This document shows, piece after piece, positions 46,049 to 54,405 of a DNA stretch of 64,000 nucleotides. The first letter of the stretch is position 1. Each line of letters starts with the position of its first letter. A program made the position numbers and the translations under genes. The notes beneath the pieces are model-generated. The model worked only from the letters and a program-made list of their open reading frames with translations. It was not told where the DNA came from and made no database searches. Origin of the DNA: JAAFJT01 sp043744275 (GTDB lineage: Bacteria > Bacteroidota > Bacteroidia > Chitinophagales > Saprospiraceae); the NCBI GenBank assembly GCA_043744275.1, contig JAYTUY010000151.1, positions 1-64,000 on the forward strand, in the 5' to 3' direction.

Positions 46049-46684
46049 ATGGATAAAAGCAAAATGGCAATAGACGTTTTTGATAAATGTGCGAACGTTT
46101 ATCAAGATAAATTTATGGATTTGGATTTATACCATGATTCGTTTAATTTATTTTGCAGCAATATCAAAAAAGAGAATGCTCATATTTTAGATGTTGCTTG
46201 CGGACCTGGGAATATCACTCATTATTTACTGACACAACGACCTCATTTCAAAATTTCAGGCATTGATTTGTCGCCTAAAATGATTGCTCTTGCTCAAAAA
46301 AATAATCCACAAACTGAATTTCAAGTGATGGATTGTCGGAATATTGCAGCATTAAATAAAATTTATGATGGAATAATAGGCGGTTTTTATTTGCCTTATT
46401 TATCAAAAGAAGAAGCCATCGAATTCATAAAAAATGCTTCTAAAGTATTGACAATCAATGGTTTAATTTACATCAGTACGATGGAAGATGATTATAACCA
46501 ATCAGGTTTTAAAACATCCAGCTCAGGCGATAAGATGTTTATCCATTACCATCAAGCGGATTATTTGACTGAGGCACTGAGTGAGAATGGATTCAAAATT
46601 ATAGATTTACGGCGACAGGTTTATCCAAGCCAAGAAGAGGTTGCAATCATTGATTTAATCATCATTGCTGAGAAATATAGATGA
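46049..46684 (+). CDS. Class I SAM-dependent methyltransferase
   Basis: 211 residues. SAM-binding motif I is ILDVACGPGNITHYL, then the acidic strand-2 loop SGIDLSPKMIALA and motif II region FQVMDCRNI. The C-terminal half is helical with IYISTMEDDY. It is a small-molecule methyltransferase of unknown substrate. No signal peptide. It precedes tetR by 52 nt but the TetR operator and promoter lie between, so a shared transcript is uncertain. Confidence 0.88.
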   Translation: MDKSKMAIDVFDKCANVYQDKFMDLDLYHDSFNLFCSNIKKENAHILDVACGPGNITHYLLTQRPHFKISGIDLSPKMIALAQKNNPQTEFQVMDCRNIAALNKIYDGIIGGFYLPYLSKEEAIEFIKNASKVLTINGLIYISTMEDDYNQSGFKTSSSGDKMFIHYHQADYLTEALSENGFKIIDLRRQVYPSQEEVAIIDLIIIAEKYR

Positions 46685-46691
46685 ATATTTA

Positions 46692-46713
46692 TGAACACTG
46701 TTCAGTATATTTG
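46692..46713 (+). promoter_or_regulatory. Palindromic operator and -7 box upstream of tetR
   Basis: TGAACACTGTTCA (46692-46704) is a perfect 13-bp palindrome with one central base, followed two bases later by TATATTTG (46706-46713), a match to the Bacteroidota -7 consensus TAnnTTTG. A second copy with central G is in front of the efflux genes (47589). It probably binds the TetR protein. Confidence 0.75.
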
Positions 46714-46736
46714 TGTTGTTTATAAAAATAAAATAA

Positions 46737-47369
46737 ATGGTTGTTTCAAACAGTAGAAGAGATAGAGAAAAAATAGAAATGCGTCAACTCATCGTTGACA
46801 CGGCTATTAAAATATGCATTGAAGAAGGGTACGAAAAATTGTCGCTGCGAGGTATTGCACAACGCATTGAATATGCTCCAGGGACGATTTATTTGTACTT
46901 TAAAGATAAGGATGAAGTGTTTCATGCGATGCATGAATGGGCTTTCAAAAAGTTGCTTTTAGAATTTGATGAAAAACTCAGCGGCATTAAAAATCCGATT
47001 GAAAGACTGAGGGGTATCAGCGAAATTTATATCAATTTCGCTTTTACAAACCCCGTTCTCTACGATATTATGTTCATTTTGAACGAACCGATGTGTGCAG
47101 ATGCCAATTTAGAAAACTGGCCCTGTGGTCAAAGTGCTTATAAATTTTTATTGGAAACGATTGAACAAGGCTTAGAACATAACCTATTAAAATCTGAAAA
47201 TGCTCAAACATTGGCTTTTATGTTTTGGAGCAGTACGCACGGCATGATTTCACTTTTTTTAAGAAACCGCATGAGAATGTATGAAGGGATTGATTTGAAA
47301 AAAATGATCACCTATACAGAAGAAATGATTTTGACGCAATTCTTAGCTTCCTCTATTAATAGACGTTAG
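46737..47369 (+). CDS. TetR/AcrR-family regulator of the efflux system
   Basis: 210 residues. The N-terminal helix-turn-helix domain is residues ~15-62 (IVDTAIKICIEEGYEKLSLRGIAQRIEYAPGTIYLYFKDKDEVF). The C-terminal all-helical ligand domain contains one dispersed word (47005, RLRG). It starts 33 nt after a TGAACA-N-TGTTCA palindrome; the same palindrome lies in front of the TolC-MFP-RND genes. It likely represses itself and the pump until a substrate binds. The inducer is unknown. Confidence 0.9.
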   Translation: MVVSNSRRDREKIEMRQLIVDTAIKICIEEGYEKLSLRGIAQRIEYAPGTIYLYFKDKDEVFHAMHEWAFKKLLLEFDEKLSGIKNPIERLRGISEIYINFAFTNPVLYDIMFILNEPMCADANLENWPCGQSAYKFLLETIEQGLEHNLLKSENAQTLAFMFWSSTHGMISLFLRNRMRMYEGIDLKKMITYTEEMILTQFLASSINRR

Positions 47370-47588
47370 TTTTTAAATTGATTTTTTAAATGCATTTTTT
47401 AATTTCTAAAACATCCACAATTAGCACTTTTACATTTTAAATTTATCATTTTACATTTTGCGGTTTCCTTTACATACGTTTCAACCCTATTTTTCAACAG
47501 TTCACAGGAAAAACTTAGGGTTTAAGAAGAAATTTTTAAAAAATTGGGCAATAAGTAAAATCTGTTGCCTTTTATTTCGACATAAATA

Positions 47589-47601
47589 TGAACAGTGTTC
47601 A
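47589..47601 (+). promoter_or_regulatory. Palindromic operator upstream of the efflux operon
   Basis: TGAACAGTGTTCA, identical in its arms to the site in front of tetR, followed by GTAATTG. It lies 31 nt upstream of the TolC-type start, the right place for repression. The spacer 47370-47588 is AT-rich with no other feature seen. Confidence 0.75.
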
Positions 47602-47631
47602 GTAATTGATAAGCGTTTAAATTAATCAAAT

Positions 47632-49012
47632 ATGTTAAATCATTCCACTATCCAACTATTTATATTTTTGCTCTTTTTACTGAGGGGGGTCTCTCTCAAC
47701 GCTCAACAAAATAATGTCCTCGACAAATACATCAAAGAAGGTCTGGCTAATAATGCGAGCTTGAAAACTCAAAGTTTCGATCTCGAACACAGCTTTACAG
47801 CTTTGGAAGAAGCCAAGACGCTTTTTATGCCGCGAGTGAATTTTCAAATGCAATATACTTTAGCAACAGGTGGGCGGAATATTGAATTTCCGATTGGAGA
47901 TTTGCTGAATCCTGTCTATAATAGTTTGAATAAATTGACTCAAACCAATAATTTTCGCAACCAAGACAATTAGCTTCTTGCCCAATAATTTTCACGACAC
48001 TAAAGTCCATGCAGTTTACCCTATTTTGAATAAAGAAATTTATTACAATCGGGAAATTAAAAAAGAGCTGATAAGCGTGGAACAAGCCAAAATCAATGTC
48101 TATAAGCGGGAGTTAGTGAAAAATATCAAGATGGCATATGTGCAATATTGGCAAGCCAATCAAGCAGTTTCTATCTATAAAAATGCCTTAGGTTTGGTGC
48201 AAGAGAACCTGCGTGTGAATGAGAAATTGTTGAAAAATCAAGTTGCCACCAATGCCCCTGTTTTGAAAGCAAAAATGGAAATTTCTAAAGTTGAAAATAG
48301 CATCGTTGAAGCTGAAAACAATGTAAAAAATGCCGCCGCCTACTTCAATTTTTTATTGAATAAACCTCTCGATTCTAAAATCGAAGCCGACCCCGAAATC
48401 CAAAATACGAAATCCGAAATCGAAACGCCCCCTCAGTATTCTAAGCAAAATGTCAATGAAATACAAGCAAAACGCGAAGAATTTGCTCAAATTCAAGGCG
48501 GGCAACGAGCAATAGCTCTTCAAAAGAAAATGAATCAAGACTATCAAACGCCTAAAATCGGAGCTGCTTTAGACGTCGGTTTTCAGGGTTATGGTTTCAA
48601 AGTTTGGGATAAACAAGCGTATGCTCTCTTGGGTTTGCAAATGGATATTCCGCTCTATACTGCCAACGCCAACAAGCTAAAAATGCAACAAAATGAGATT
48701 GATTTGAAGAAAATGCAAGCGCAATCAGCGGAGGTTTTACAACAAATTCAACTGCAAATTCAAATCGCTCAAACCAATTTAGCCACTGCCAAAGAGGCAT
48801 TTAAAGTGAACGATGCGGAGCTTATTTCTTCAAAAGAATATTACAGATTGACCGAACGTCGCTATCGCGAAGGACAGGCATTGCAAATAGAAGTTGTGGA
48901 TGCCCGCACTCAAATGACAGCCTCAGAACTCAAACGCAGCTTGGCTCAATTCACGGTTTTGATGCGGGGGATTGAGTTGGAGCGGGCTGAGGGGGGGTAT
49001 AAATTAAATTAA
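47632..49012 (+). pseudogene. TolC-family outer membrane efflux protein, frameshifted
   Basis: Outer-membrane channel of an RND pump. The first frame (47632-47973) gives a signal peptide (MLNHSTIQLFIFLLFLLRG..NAQ) and the first helices of a TolC protomer, ending FRNQDN-stop. The second frame resumes at about 47969 as SFLPNNFHDTKVHAVYP and continues to 49012 with the coiled-coil halves (LISVEQAKINVYKRELVKNIKMAY; ERRYREGQALQIEVVDARTQ). Removing one T at 47970-47971 joins the halves with no loss. It is either a true inactivation or a sequencing error. Two dispersed words lie inside (47677 LLRG in the signal peptide, 48427 PPQY). Confidence 0.85.
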
Positions 49013-49024
49013 AAATATAATACA

Positions 49025-50152
49025 ATGAAAATACTCTCTAAGAATCTAACCCGACTATTTTTTTCAATGGTGATACCCCTAAAGCAAAGCGTCATGATGC
49101 TGACAGCATTCATCAGTATTGCCACCTTTTTTACAGCTTGCAGTCCATCAAAAGCTGAAACGAGTGCTACTGAAACGTCAAAAAAGGCAGATGATGTTGA
49201 AATTATTTCTATCAAAACTGTTCCTGTGCTGACAAAATCAGTGACGCATGAAATCGTCGGTGCAGGCATGTTGATGTCAAAATCTGAGTCTCGATTGTCT
49301 TTCAAAACGGGCGGCGTTATTTCAAAAATCTATGTGCGCGAGGGCGATAATGTGCGAGCAGGACAATTATTAGCCGCTTTGGATTTGACTGAAATCAACT
49401 CGCAAGTGGCGCAAACTCAGTTGGGCGTGCAGAAGGCTGAACGCGATTTGCAACGGGCGAAAAATTTGTATGCCGATACGGTAGCCACTTTAGAAACACT
49501 TCAAAATGCAGCAACAGGAGCCGATATTGCTCGAAAAACCTACGAAATTGCTCGTTTCAATCAAAAATTTTCTGAAATTAGAGCACCTCGCTCAGGTAAA
49601 GTTTTGAAAAAAATGATGAATGAGGGTGAGTTGGCAGGTCCCGGCACGCCTATATTTTTCATCAATGAAGCCACTGCTAATTCTAATGATTGGGTCGTGC
49701 GTGTAGGAGTGAGTGATCGGGATTGGGCAGCCCTGCGTGTAGGCAACACAGCTAATCTAACTTTTGATGCTTATCCAAATGAAACTTTTGCAGGGCGTGT
49801 TTCTAAATTAGCGGATATGGTTGACCCATCGAGTGGCACTTATGAAGTAGAAATAGCGGTGCAAACTCAAGGCAAACGCATGGCAACGGGCCTGTTTGCA
49901 CATGTCAAAATACAACCTTCCGCCAGTTCGCCGATGACTTTTATTCCGATTGAAGCCCTTGTAGAAGGCAATGGTACTGAGGGGTTTGTCTGGACTTTGA
50001 ATGCTGATAATGTGTCGGTGAAGAAAGTGCCTATTAAAATTATCACCATTTTGGAAAAGGAAATTGGGGTATCGGGATTGAGCGAAAACAAGGTTATTAC
50101 TGAGGGGTCATCATATTTAACCGAAAAGTCAAAAGTGAAAGTTTTGGAATAA
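49025..50152 (+). CDS. RND efflux periplasmic adaptor (membrane fusion protein)
   Basis: 375 residues. The signal peptide ends at a lipobox FTAC (Cys39 from this start; an ATG at 49094 gives a more usual signal length). The mature part has the biotinyl-lipoyl barrel FKTGGVISKIYVREGDNVRAGQLLAALD, a short helical hairpin, a second lipoyl half FSEIRAPRSGKVLKKMMNEGE, the beta-barrel RVGNTANLTFDAYPNETFAGRVSKLA and a membrane-proximal domain. It bridges TolC and the RND pump. It starts 12 nt after the TolC stop. Two dispersed words (49974 GTEGF, 50097 ITEGS) lie near the C-terminus. Confidence 0.92.
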   Translation: MKILSKNLTRLFFSMVIPLKQSVMMLTAFISIATFFTACSPSKAETSATETSKKADDVEIISIKTVPVLTKSVTHEIVGAGMLMSKSESRLSFKTGGVISKIYVREGDNVRAGQLLAALDLTEINSQVAQTQLGVQKAERDLQRAKNLYADTVATLETLQNAATGADIARKTYEIARFNQKFSEIRAPRSGKVLKKMMNEGELAGPGTPIFFINEATANSNDWVVRVGVSDRDWAALRVGNTANLTFDAYPNETFAGRVSKLADMVDPSSGTYEVEIAVQTQGKRMATGLFAHVKIQPSASSPMTFIPIEALVEGNGTEGFVWTLNADNVSVKKVPIKIITILEKEIGVSGLSENKVITEGSSYLTEKSKVKVLE

Positions 50153-50274
50153 TGTTCTTAAAATGTTGTAAATCGAGTAAAATAATTTGATTTTAATAAA
50201 AAACAATATTATTTCAAAATTTTTCGATGAAGTATAAGATGAAAAAATTGGTTGTTTAACCAAATGGTCAAAAA

Positions 50275-50403
50275 TTACAATAACGGTGTAATGCCTAATT
50301 GAAAGCAAATTCCTTCAATAATTTGAGACTGAATTTCTGTTTGAGAAATTTCACCATAAAAAGATGATAGTCGCTTTTTATCGACTGTTCTTATTTGTAA
50401 AAT
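50275..50403 (-). pseudogene. MazF/PemK-type toxin remnant (C-terminus only)
   Basis: In the frame offset from the antitoxin, the minus strand reads ILQIRTVDKKRLSSFYGEIS.. ending GITPLL-stop at 50275. QIRTVDKKRL is the hallmark of the MazF/PemK C-terminal region. Only about 42 codons remain, and the toxin N-terminus with its catalytic core is gone. It overlaps the 3' end of the small antitoxin-like gene, suggesting a deletion that fused the two. Confidence 0.65.
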
Positions 50404-50599
50404 CTTCTGTTATTTCTGAAACATCAGCCATAAATAGAGAGTCAGCAGCCATTGCCTTGAGTAAATCAGCACGGGTTTCTTGACTTTTATCTTTTGTTTC
50501 AGATTTGATAGATATTATATGGGCATTGAGTCTTTTAGCCACTGAAATTAATAGTGCTAAATCTTCTCTGTTGGATAATTCTAAAACGATTTGGCTCAT
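50378..50599 (-). CDS. Small antitoxin-like protein
   Basis: 73 residues, mostly helical (MSQIVLELSNREDLALLISVAKRLNAHIISI..). No DNA-binding fold is certain, but the size, composition and following MazF-type remnant fit the antitoxin of a type II pair. The last residues (FTNKNSR) probably derive from out-of-frame toxin DNA after a deletion. It lies antisense between the adaptor and pump genes, splitting the efflux operon. No dispersed word is present in it. Confidence 0.6.
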   Translation of the reverse strand: MSQIVLELSNREDLALLISVAKRLNAHIISIKSETKDKSQETRADLLKAMAADSLFMADVSEITEDFTNKNSR

Positions 50600-50664
50600 T
50601 TTTATTGAATTTTAGACAAAACTATTTAAAATATAGGGCTTTTCAAAAAATATATTAGACAAAA

Positions 50665-53600
50665 ATGAAAATTACAGAATTCTCAGTCAAGAACTATCAG
50701 TTCACGCTTATCCTTTTTGCGGCATTGATGGCGATGGGTATTGGCTCGTTGCTCAATATGCCACGCGGTGAAGACCCTGATTTTGAAGCCCCTCAATTTG
50801 CGATTGTAGTAGTCTATCCTGGAACGGGACCTTCGGATATGGAAAAATTAGTGGTGGATCCGATTGAAAAAAAAATCAATGAATTAGATGATATTAAGCA
50901 TATAAAGTCTCGAATTGATGATGGTTTGATGGTTATGCGGGTTGATTTTAAATACGAAACCGACGTTGATAAAAAATATCAAGATGTGGTGCGCGAAGTT
51001 TCTGCTTTAAGAAGTGAACTACCGCAAGAGATTTTATCAATGAATATTTTAAAATTTTCACCTTCTGATGTCAATATTGTTCAATCAGGTTTGGTATCGG
51101 AAGCCGCTACATATAAGGAATTAGAGGAAAATGCCAAAAGGTTGAAAGATGAATTGACGAAAGTAAAATCCTTGAAAAACGTGGATTATTGGGCATTTCC
51201 TAAGCAACAAGTGCGCGTTTCGGTTGATTTGAACCGAATGGCAGCTAATAAAGTACCCCTCAGTAATGTCTTGATGGCGATTCAAAGTGAGAATGTGAAC
51301 ATACCTGGCGGCTCAATTGATATGGCGACGAAGAAACTGAATGTGAAGACCAGCGGTGAATATAAAAGTTTGGATGAAATCAATAATACAGTGATTAAAA
51401 GTACGGGGTCGAATATTGTGCGATTGAAAGATGTCGCTGAGGTTGGTTTTAATTATGAAGAAGAAAGTTACAAAGCACGATTGAATGGCAAACGAGCAGT
51501 TTGGATAACTGCCAGCCGAAAGATAGGGACGAATGTGTTTGATGTGGACGCTCAAGTGAAGCCTGTTTTAGAGAATTTTCAGAAAACATTGCCATCGCAT
51601 ATTCAATTTGAAAAGAGTTTTGACAATGCTGAATCTGTTAGAAATCGCTTGACACATTTTGGAAAAGACTTTGCGATAGCCATTTTTTTAGTCATCATCA
51701 CGCTTCTTCCTTTGGGGTGGCGAGCTTCGTTGGTGGTCATGATTTCAATTCCAACATCACTTTTGATAGGGCTTTTTATGTTGGACAAAGGCGGTTTTTC
51801 CTTGAATCAATTGAGTATTGTGGGTTTTGTGGTGGCTTTAGGCTTATTGGTGGATGATTCTATTGTGGTGGTTGAAAATATTGAACGCTATTTACGCAAA
51901 GGATATAGTCGTTTTGATGCCTCCATTCAAGCAACGAATCAAATCACATTGGCAGTCATTGGCTGCACGGCGACTTTGATATTCGCCTTTTTACCATTGA
52001 TATTTCTGCCCGAAGGTTCAGGCGATTTTATAAGGGGTTTACCGATGGCGGTTGTGCTCACCATATTGGCATCGCTGTTTGTCTCCTTGACATTAGTGCC
52101 GTTTTTATCATCAAAATTATTGAGTAAACACCATTCTCCAGAAGGCAATATCTTTTTGAGAGGCTTAAATTGGGTCATTTCAGGGTCATATCGGCGTGTT
52201 TTGAATGATGCTATGAAGTTTCCAAAAACTACATTATTGGTAGGCGCGCTCATCTTTTTAGGGTCTTTGGCTTTGATTCCCAAAGTCGGTTTCAGTGTAT
52301 TTCCTGCTTCTGAAAAGCCCATGTTTTTGATAAATATTGAAACGCCGATGGGCACTAATTTGGCTGAAACCGATAGAGTGACTCGCGATGTTGAACATTA
52401 TATTGCAAAATTACCCAAGTTGAAAAATTATGCATCGAATATCGGCAAAGGCAATCCCCGCATATATTATAACGTGTTGCAGCGCAATGAATCATCCAAT
52501 TTTGCACAGGTATTTGTTCAATTAAATCAAGAAGTTGGACCTGAAGAGAAGGTAAAAATCATTGATATACTGAGGGGTCAACTGGCAGGATTTCCGAATG
52601 CTCAAATAGAAGTCAAAGATTTTGAGCAAGGTCCACCCATTGAAGCACCCATTGCTATACGGCTTTTTGGTGAAAATTTGGATACACTTCGCAGTTTGAG
52701 CTTTAAAATTGAAGATTTATTGAAAAATACTGAGGGGTCTATCTATATCGGCAATGAATTGACCACTCAAACCAAAGAACTCAAAGTAGTGATTGACCAT
52801 GAAAAAGCAGGCACTTTTGGTGTGCCAATGGCGGATATTGACCGCGCTATTCGGATGGCAATAACAGGCTTGCCTGTCGGTAAATTCCGAGTTGACAACT
52901 CTGACAATGACTATGCTATCAACGTCACTATTCCTCGAATCAATAAGCAGACAATGGATGTTTTTGATAAAATATACGTCAATTCAGTCACTGGCGCAAG
53001 TATTCCCTTGAAACAATTGGCTCAAGTGGAGTTCAGAACCTCTCCCAACGGCATTAATCATTTAGATAAAGACCGCTTTACCACCGTCACCAGTTTTTTG
53101 AAAACGGGTTTTAATACCACTGAAGTAACGGCTGGTTTGATTAAAAAATTAGATGCCATGCCGTTTCCAAAGGGCTATCATTATGTGGCAGCTGGAGAAG
53201 TGGAAGCGAAAAAGGAGAGCTTTGGCGGCTTGGGCACTATTATTTTAGTAACAGTTTTCGGCATGTTGGGCATATTAATATTGGAATTTGGCAATTTCAA
53301 AAGCACTTTAGTTGTCCTTTCGGTCATTCCTTTGGGCATTATCGGGGCAATATTTGCCTTGTTGTTGACGGGTTATACCTTATCGTTTGTCGCCATTGTG
53401 GGCATAATTGCCTTAGCAGGTATTGAGGTTAAAAACTCTATTTTATTGGTGGATTATACCGAGCAGCTTCGGGCAGGCGGTATGAGTTTGACGGATGCGA
53501 TTCAAGAAGCTGGCGAAACCCGTTTTGTCCCTATTATTTTGACCACTTTCACGGCTATTGGCGGTTTGATTCCTTTAGCCATTGAGTTCAATCCTTTGTA

Positions 53601-53712
53601 TTCGCCTTTGGCTTGGGTCTTGATTGGTGGCTTAATCAGCTCCACCATATTTACGCGCATCGTCACACCAGTTTTGTATAAACTCTTGGCACCGACTGTT
53701 AAAATTGCATAA
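50665..53712 (+). CDS. RND efflux permease (HAE1/AcrB-like)
   Basis: 1015-residue inner-membrane proton-driven pump. Twelve helices in the usual 1+5+1+5 order with two large periplasmic loops. N-terminal MKITEFSVKNYQFTLILFAALMAMG, the LNMPRGEDPDFE motif and the proton-relay Asp pair in GLLVDDSIVVVENIERY (helix 4) are present, and the second half has LAGIEVKNSILLVDY. It probably exports small molecules with the adaptor and TolC upstream; specificity is unknown. The adaptor is 512 nt upstream with the antitoxin remnant between. Three dispersed words lie inside (51255, 52567, 52727); a degenerate one (53771) follows the gene. Confidence 0.95.
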   Translation: MKITEFSVKNYQFTLILFAALMAMGIGSLLNMPRGEDPDFEAPQFAIVVVYPGTGPSDMEKLVVDPIEKKINELDDIKHIKSRIDDGLMVMRVDFKYETDVDKKYQDVVREVSALRSELPQEILSMNILKFSPSDVNIVQSGLVSEAATYKELEENAKRLKDELTKVKSLKNVDYWAFPKQQVRVSVDLNRMAANKVPLSNVLMAIQSENVNIPGGSIDMATKKLNVKTSGEYKSLDEINNTVIKSTGSNIVRLKDVAEVGFNYEEESYKARLNGKRAVWITASRKIGTNVFDVDAQVKPVLENFQKTLPSHIQFEKSFDNAESVRNRLTHFGKDFAIAIFLVIITLLPLGWRASLVVMISIPTSLLIGLFMLDKGGFSLNQLSIVGFVVALGLLVDDSIVVVENIERYLRKGYSRFDASIQATNQITLAVIGCTATLIFAFLPLIFLPEGSGDFIRGLPMAVVLTILASLFVSLTLVPFLSSKLLSKHHSPEGNIFLRGLNWVISGSYRRVLNDAMKFPKTTLLVGALIFLGSLALIPKVGFSVFPASEKPMFLINIETPMGTNLAETDRVTRDVEHYIAKLPKLKNYASNIGKGNPRIYYNVLQRNESSNFAQVFVQLNQEVGPEEKVKIIDILRGQLAGFPNAQIEVKDFEQGPPIEAPIAIRLFGENLDTLRSLSFKIEDLLKNTEGSIYIGNELTTQTKELKVVIDHEKAGTFGVPMADIDRAIRMAITGLPVGKFRVDNSDNDYAINVTIPRINKQTMDVFDKIYVNSVTGASIPLKQLAQVEFRTSPNGINHLDKDRFTTVTSFLKTGFNTTEVTAGLIKKLDAMPFPKGYHYVAAGEVEAKKESFGGLGTIILVTVFGMLGILILEFGNFKSTLVVLSVIPLGIIGAIFALLLTGYTLSFVAIVGIIALAGIEVKNSILLVDYTEQLRAGGMSLTDAIQEAGETRFVPIILTTFTAIGGLIPLAIEFNPLYSPLAWVLIGGLISSTIFTRIVTPVLYKLLAPTVKIA

Positions 53713-53824
53713 TTCTTTTAGTACAATAATTTTTGTAAAAGCATTTCTTCAATTGTTCCAAATCATCGGAATACTGAAGGGGTGCTTTTTTTTGTTTTGG
53801 ATGATAAAATGTTCCATAACACCC

Positions 53825-53960
53825 TTATTCAATCATCTTAACAATTTGAGCCAATTGAGCATCAGTTAAGCCTTTTTTATAGGCTAAATCCTTGAAAATA
53901 TCTTCTAAATCTGCTTTCTTTTCATCAAAAGCTCTCGCCCATCTTTGTGCTTGACTTGAA
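53825..53960 (-). pseudogene. Out-of-frame protein-like tail after the small secreted gene
   Basis: Read in the frame shifted from the 53905 gene, the minus strand encodes RWARAFDEKKADLEDIFKDL then ..LTDAQLAQIVKMIE-stop. The composition looks like real protein rather than random DNA. It may be the true C-terminus of the neighbouring gene after a frameshift, or a remnant of another gene (for example an Rpn-like tail). Unresolved. Confidence 0.4.
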
Positions 53961-54234
53961 CACTATTTTCTACTTCATCAAATTTGAACAAATAGCCTTC
54001 GTGATACTGTCGATTTTTGGTGAGCCATAATGCCCCCTCAGTATATTCGTCATTTAGATAGCGTGAACCTCTAATTTCATTCTCTTTTAGATTGAAAGTA
54101 GGAAAATCAAATGATTTGTAATTGATAGTCCGAACGCTGTTGATTTGATTTTGTACGACGGCAACGTTGGCTGGAGTTTGGGCTGAGAGAACAGTATTGA
54201 GTGTTATGGCTAAAAGTATGAATAGTCTTTTCAT
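53905..54234 (-). CDS. Small secreted protein of unknown function
   Basis: 109 residues from ATG 54234, chosen because MKRLFILLAITLNTVLSAQ is a clean signal peptide; a longer reading to 54348 runs through an inverted repeat. The mature part has beta-like segments (YHEGYLFKFDEVENSVQVKHKDGRELLMKRKQI) that resemble small Bacteroidota proteins that are longer at the C-terminus. Together with the coding-like tail in another frame (53825-53960) this suggests a C-terminal frameshift. A dispersed word (54032) encodes YTEGA. Confidence 0.6.
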   Translation of the reverse strand: MKRLFILLAITLNTVLSAQTPANVAVVQNQINSVRTINYKSFDFPTFNLKENEIRGSRYLNDEYTEGALWLTKNRQYHEGYLFKFDEVENSVQVKHKDGRELLMKRKQI

Positions 54235-54278
54235 GTGTAATAAATTTAAGAGGTCGTTTGAATGGAAATTAGAAATTA

Positions 54279-54374
54279 GAATTAGGATTGGTAAGATTGA
54301 AAAGATGTTTAAAGATTGAGTAAATACTGCTTGGGAATCCTTAAACATCTTTTCAATCTTACCAATCCTAATTC
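54279..54374. terminator. Perfect 34-bp inverted repeat downstream of porX
   Basis: Arms 54279-54312 (GAATTAGGATTGGTAAGATT..) and 54341-54374 are exact complements with a 28-nt loop. It lies between the porX stop (54406) and the next gene's start, so it can end porX transcripts. The arms include GAATTAGGATT, similar to heptamers upstream of porX (55973). Confidence 0.75.
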
Positions 54375-54405
54375 AAACTATCAATCCTAATTCAAACAAA
54401 CTACC

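Noticed and set aside
48988..48999. Near-matches of the word (48988, 20934, 8470, 53771, 15291, 56091)
   Set aside because: They differ in the ACTGAGGGG core by substitutions or insertions; not counted, though some may be decayed copies.
47978..49012. Second half of TolC as an independent gene starting with TTG
   Set aside because: Its start lacks a signal peptide and the sequence continues the first half after a one-base shift.
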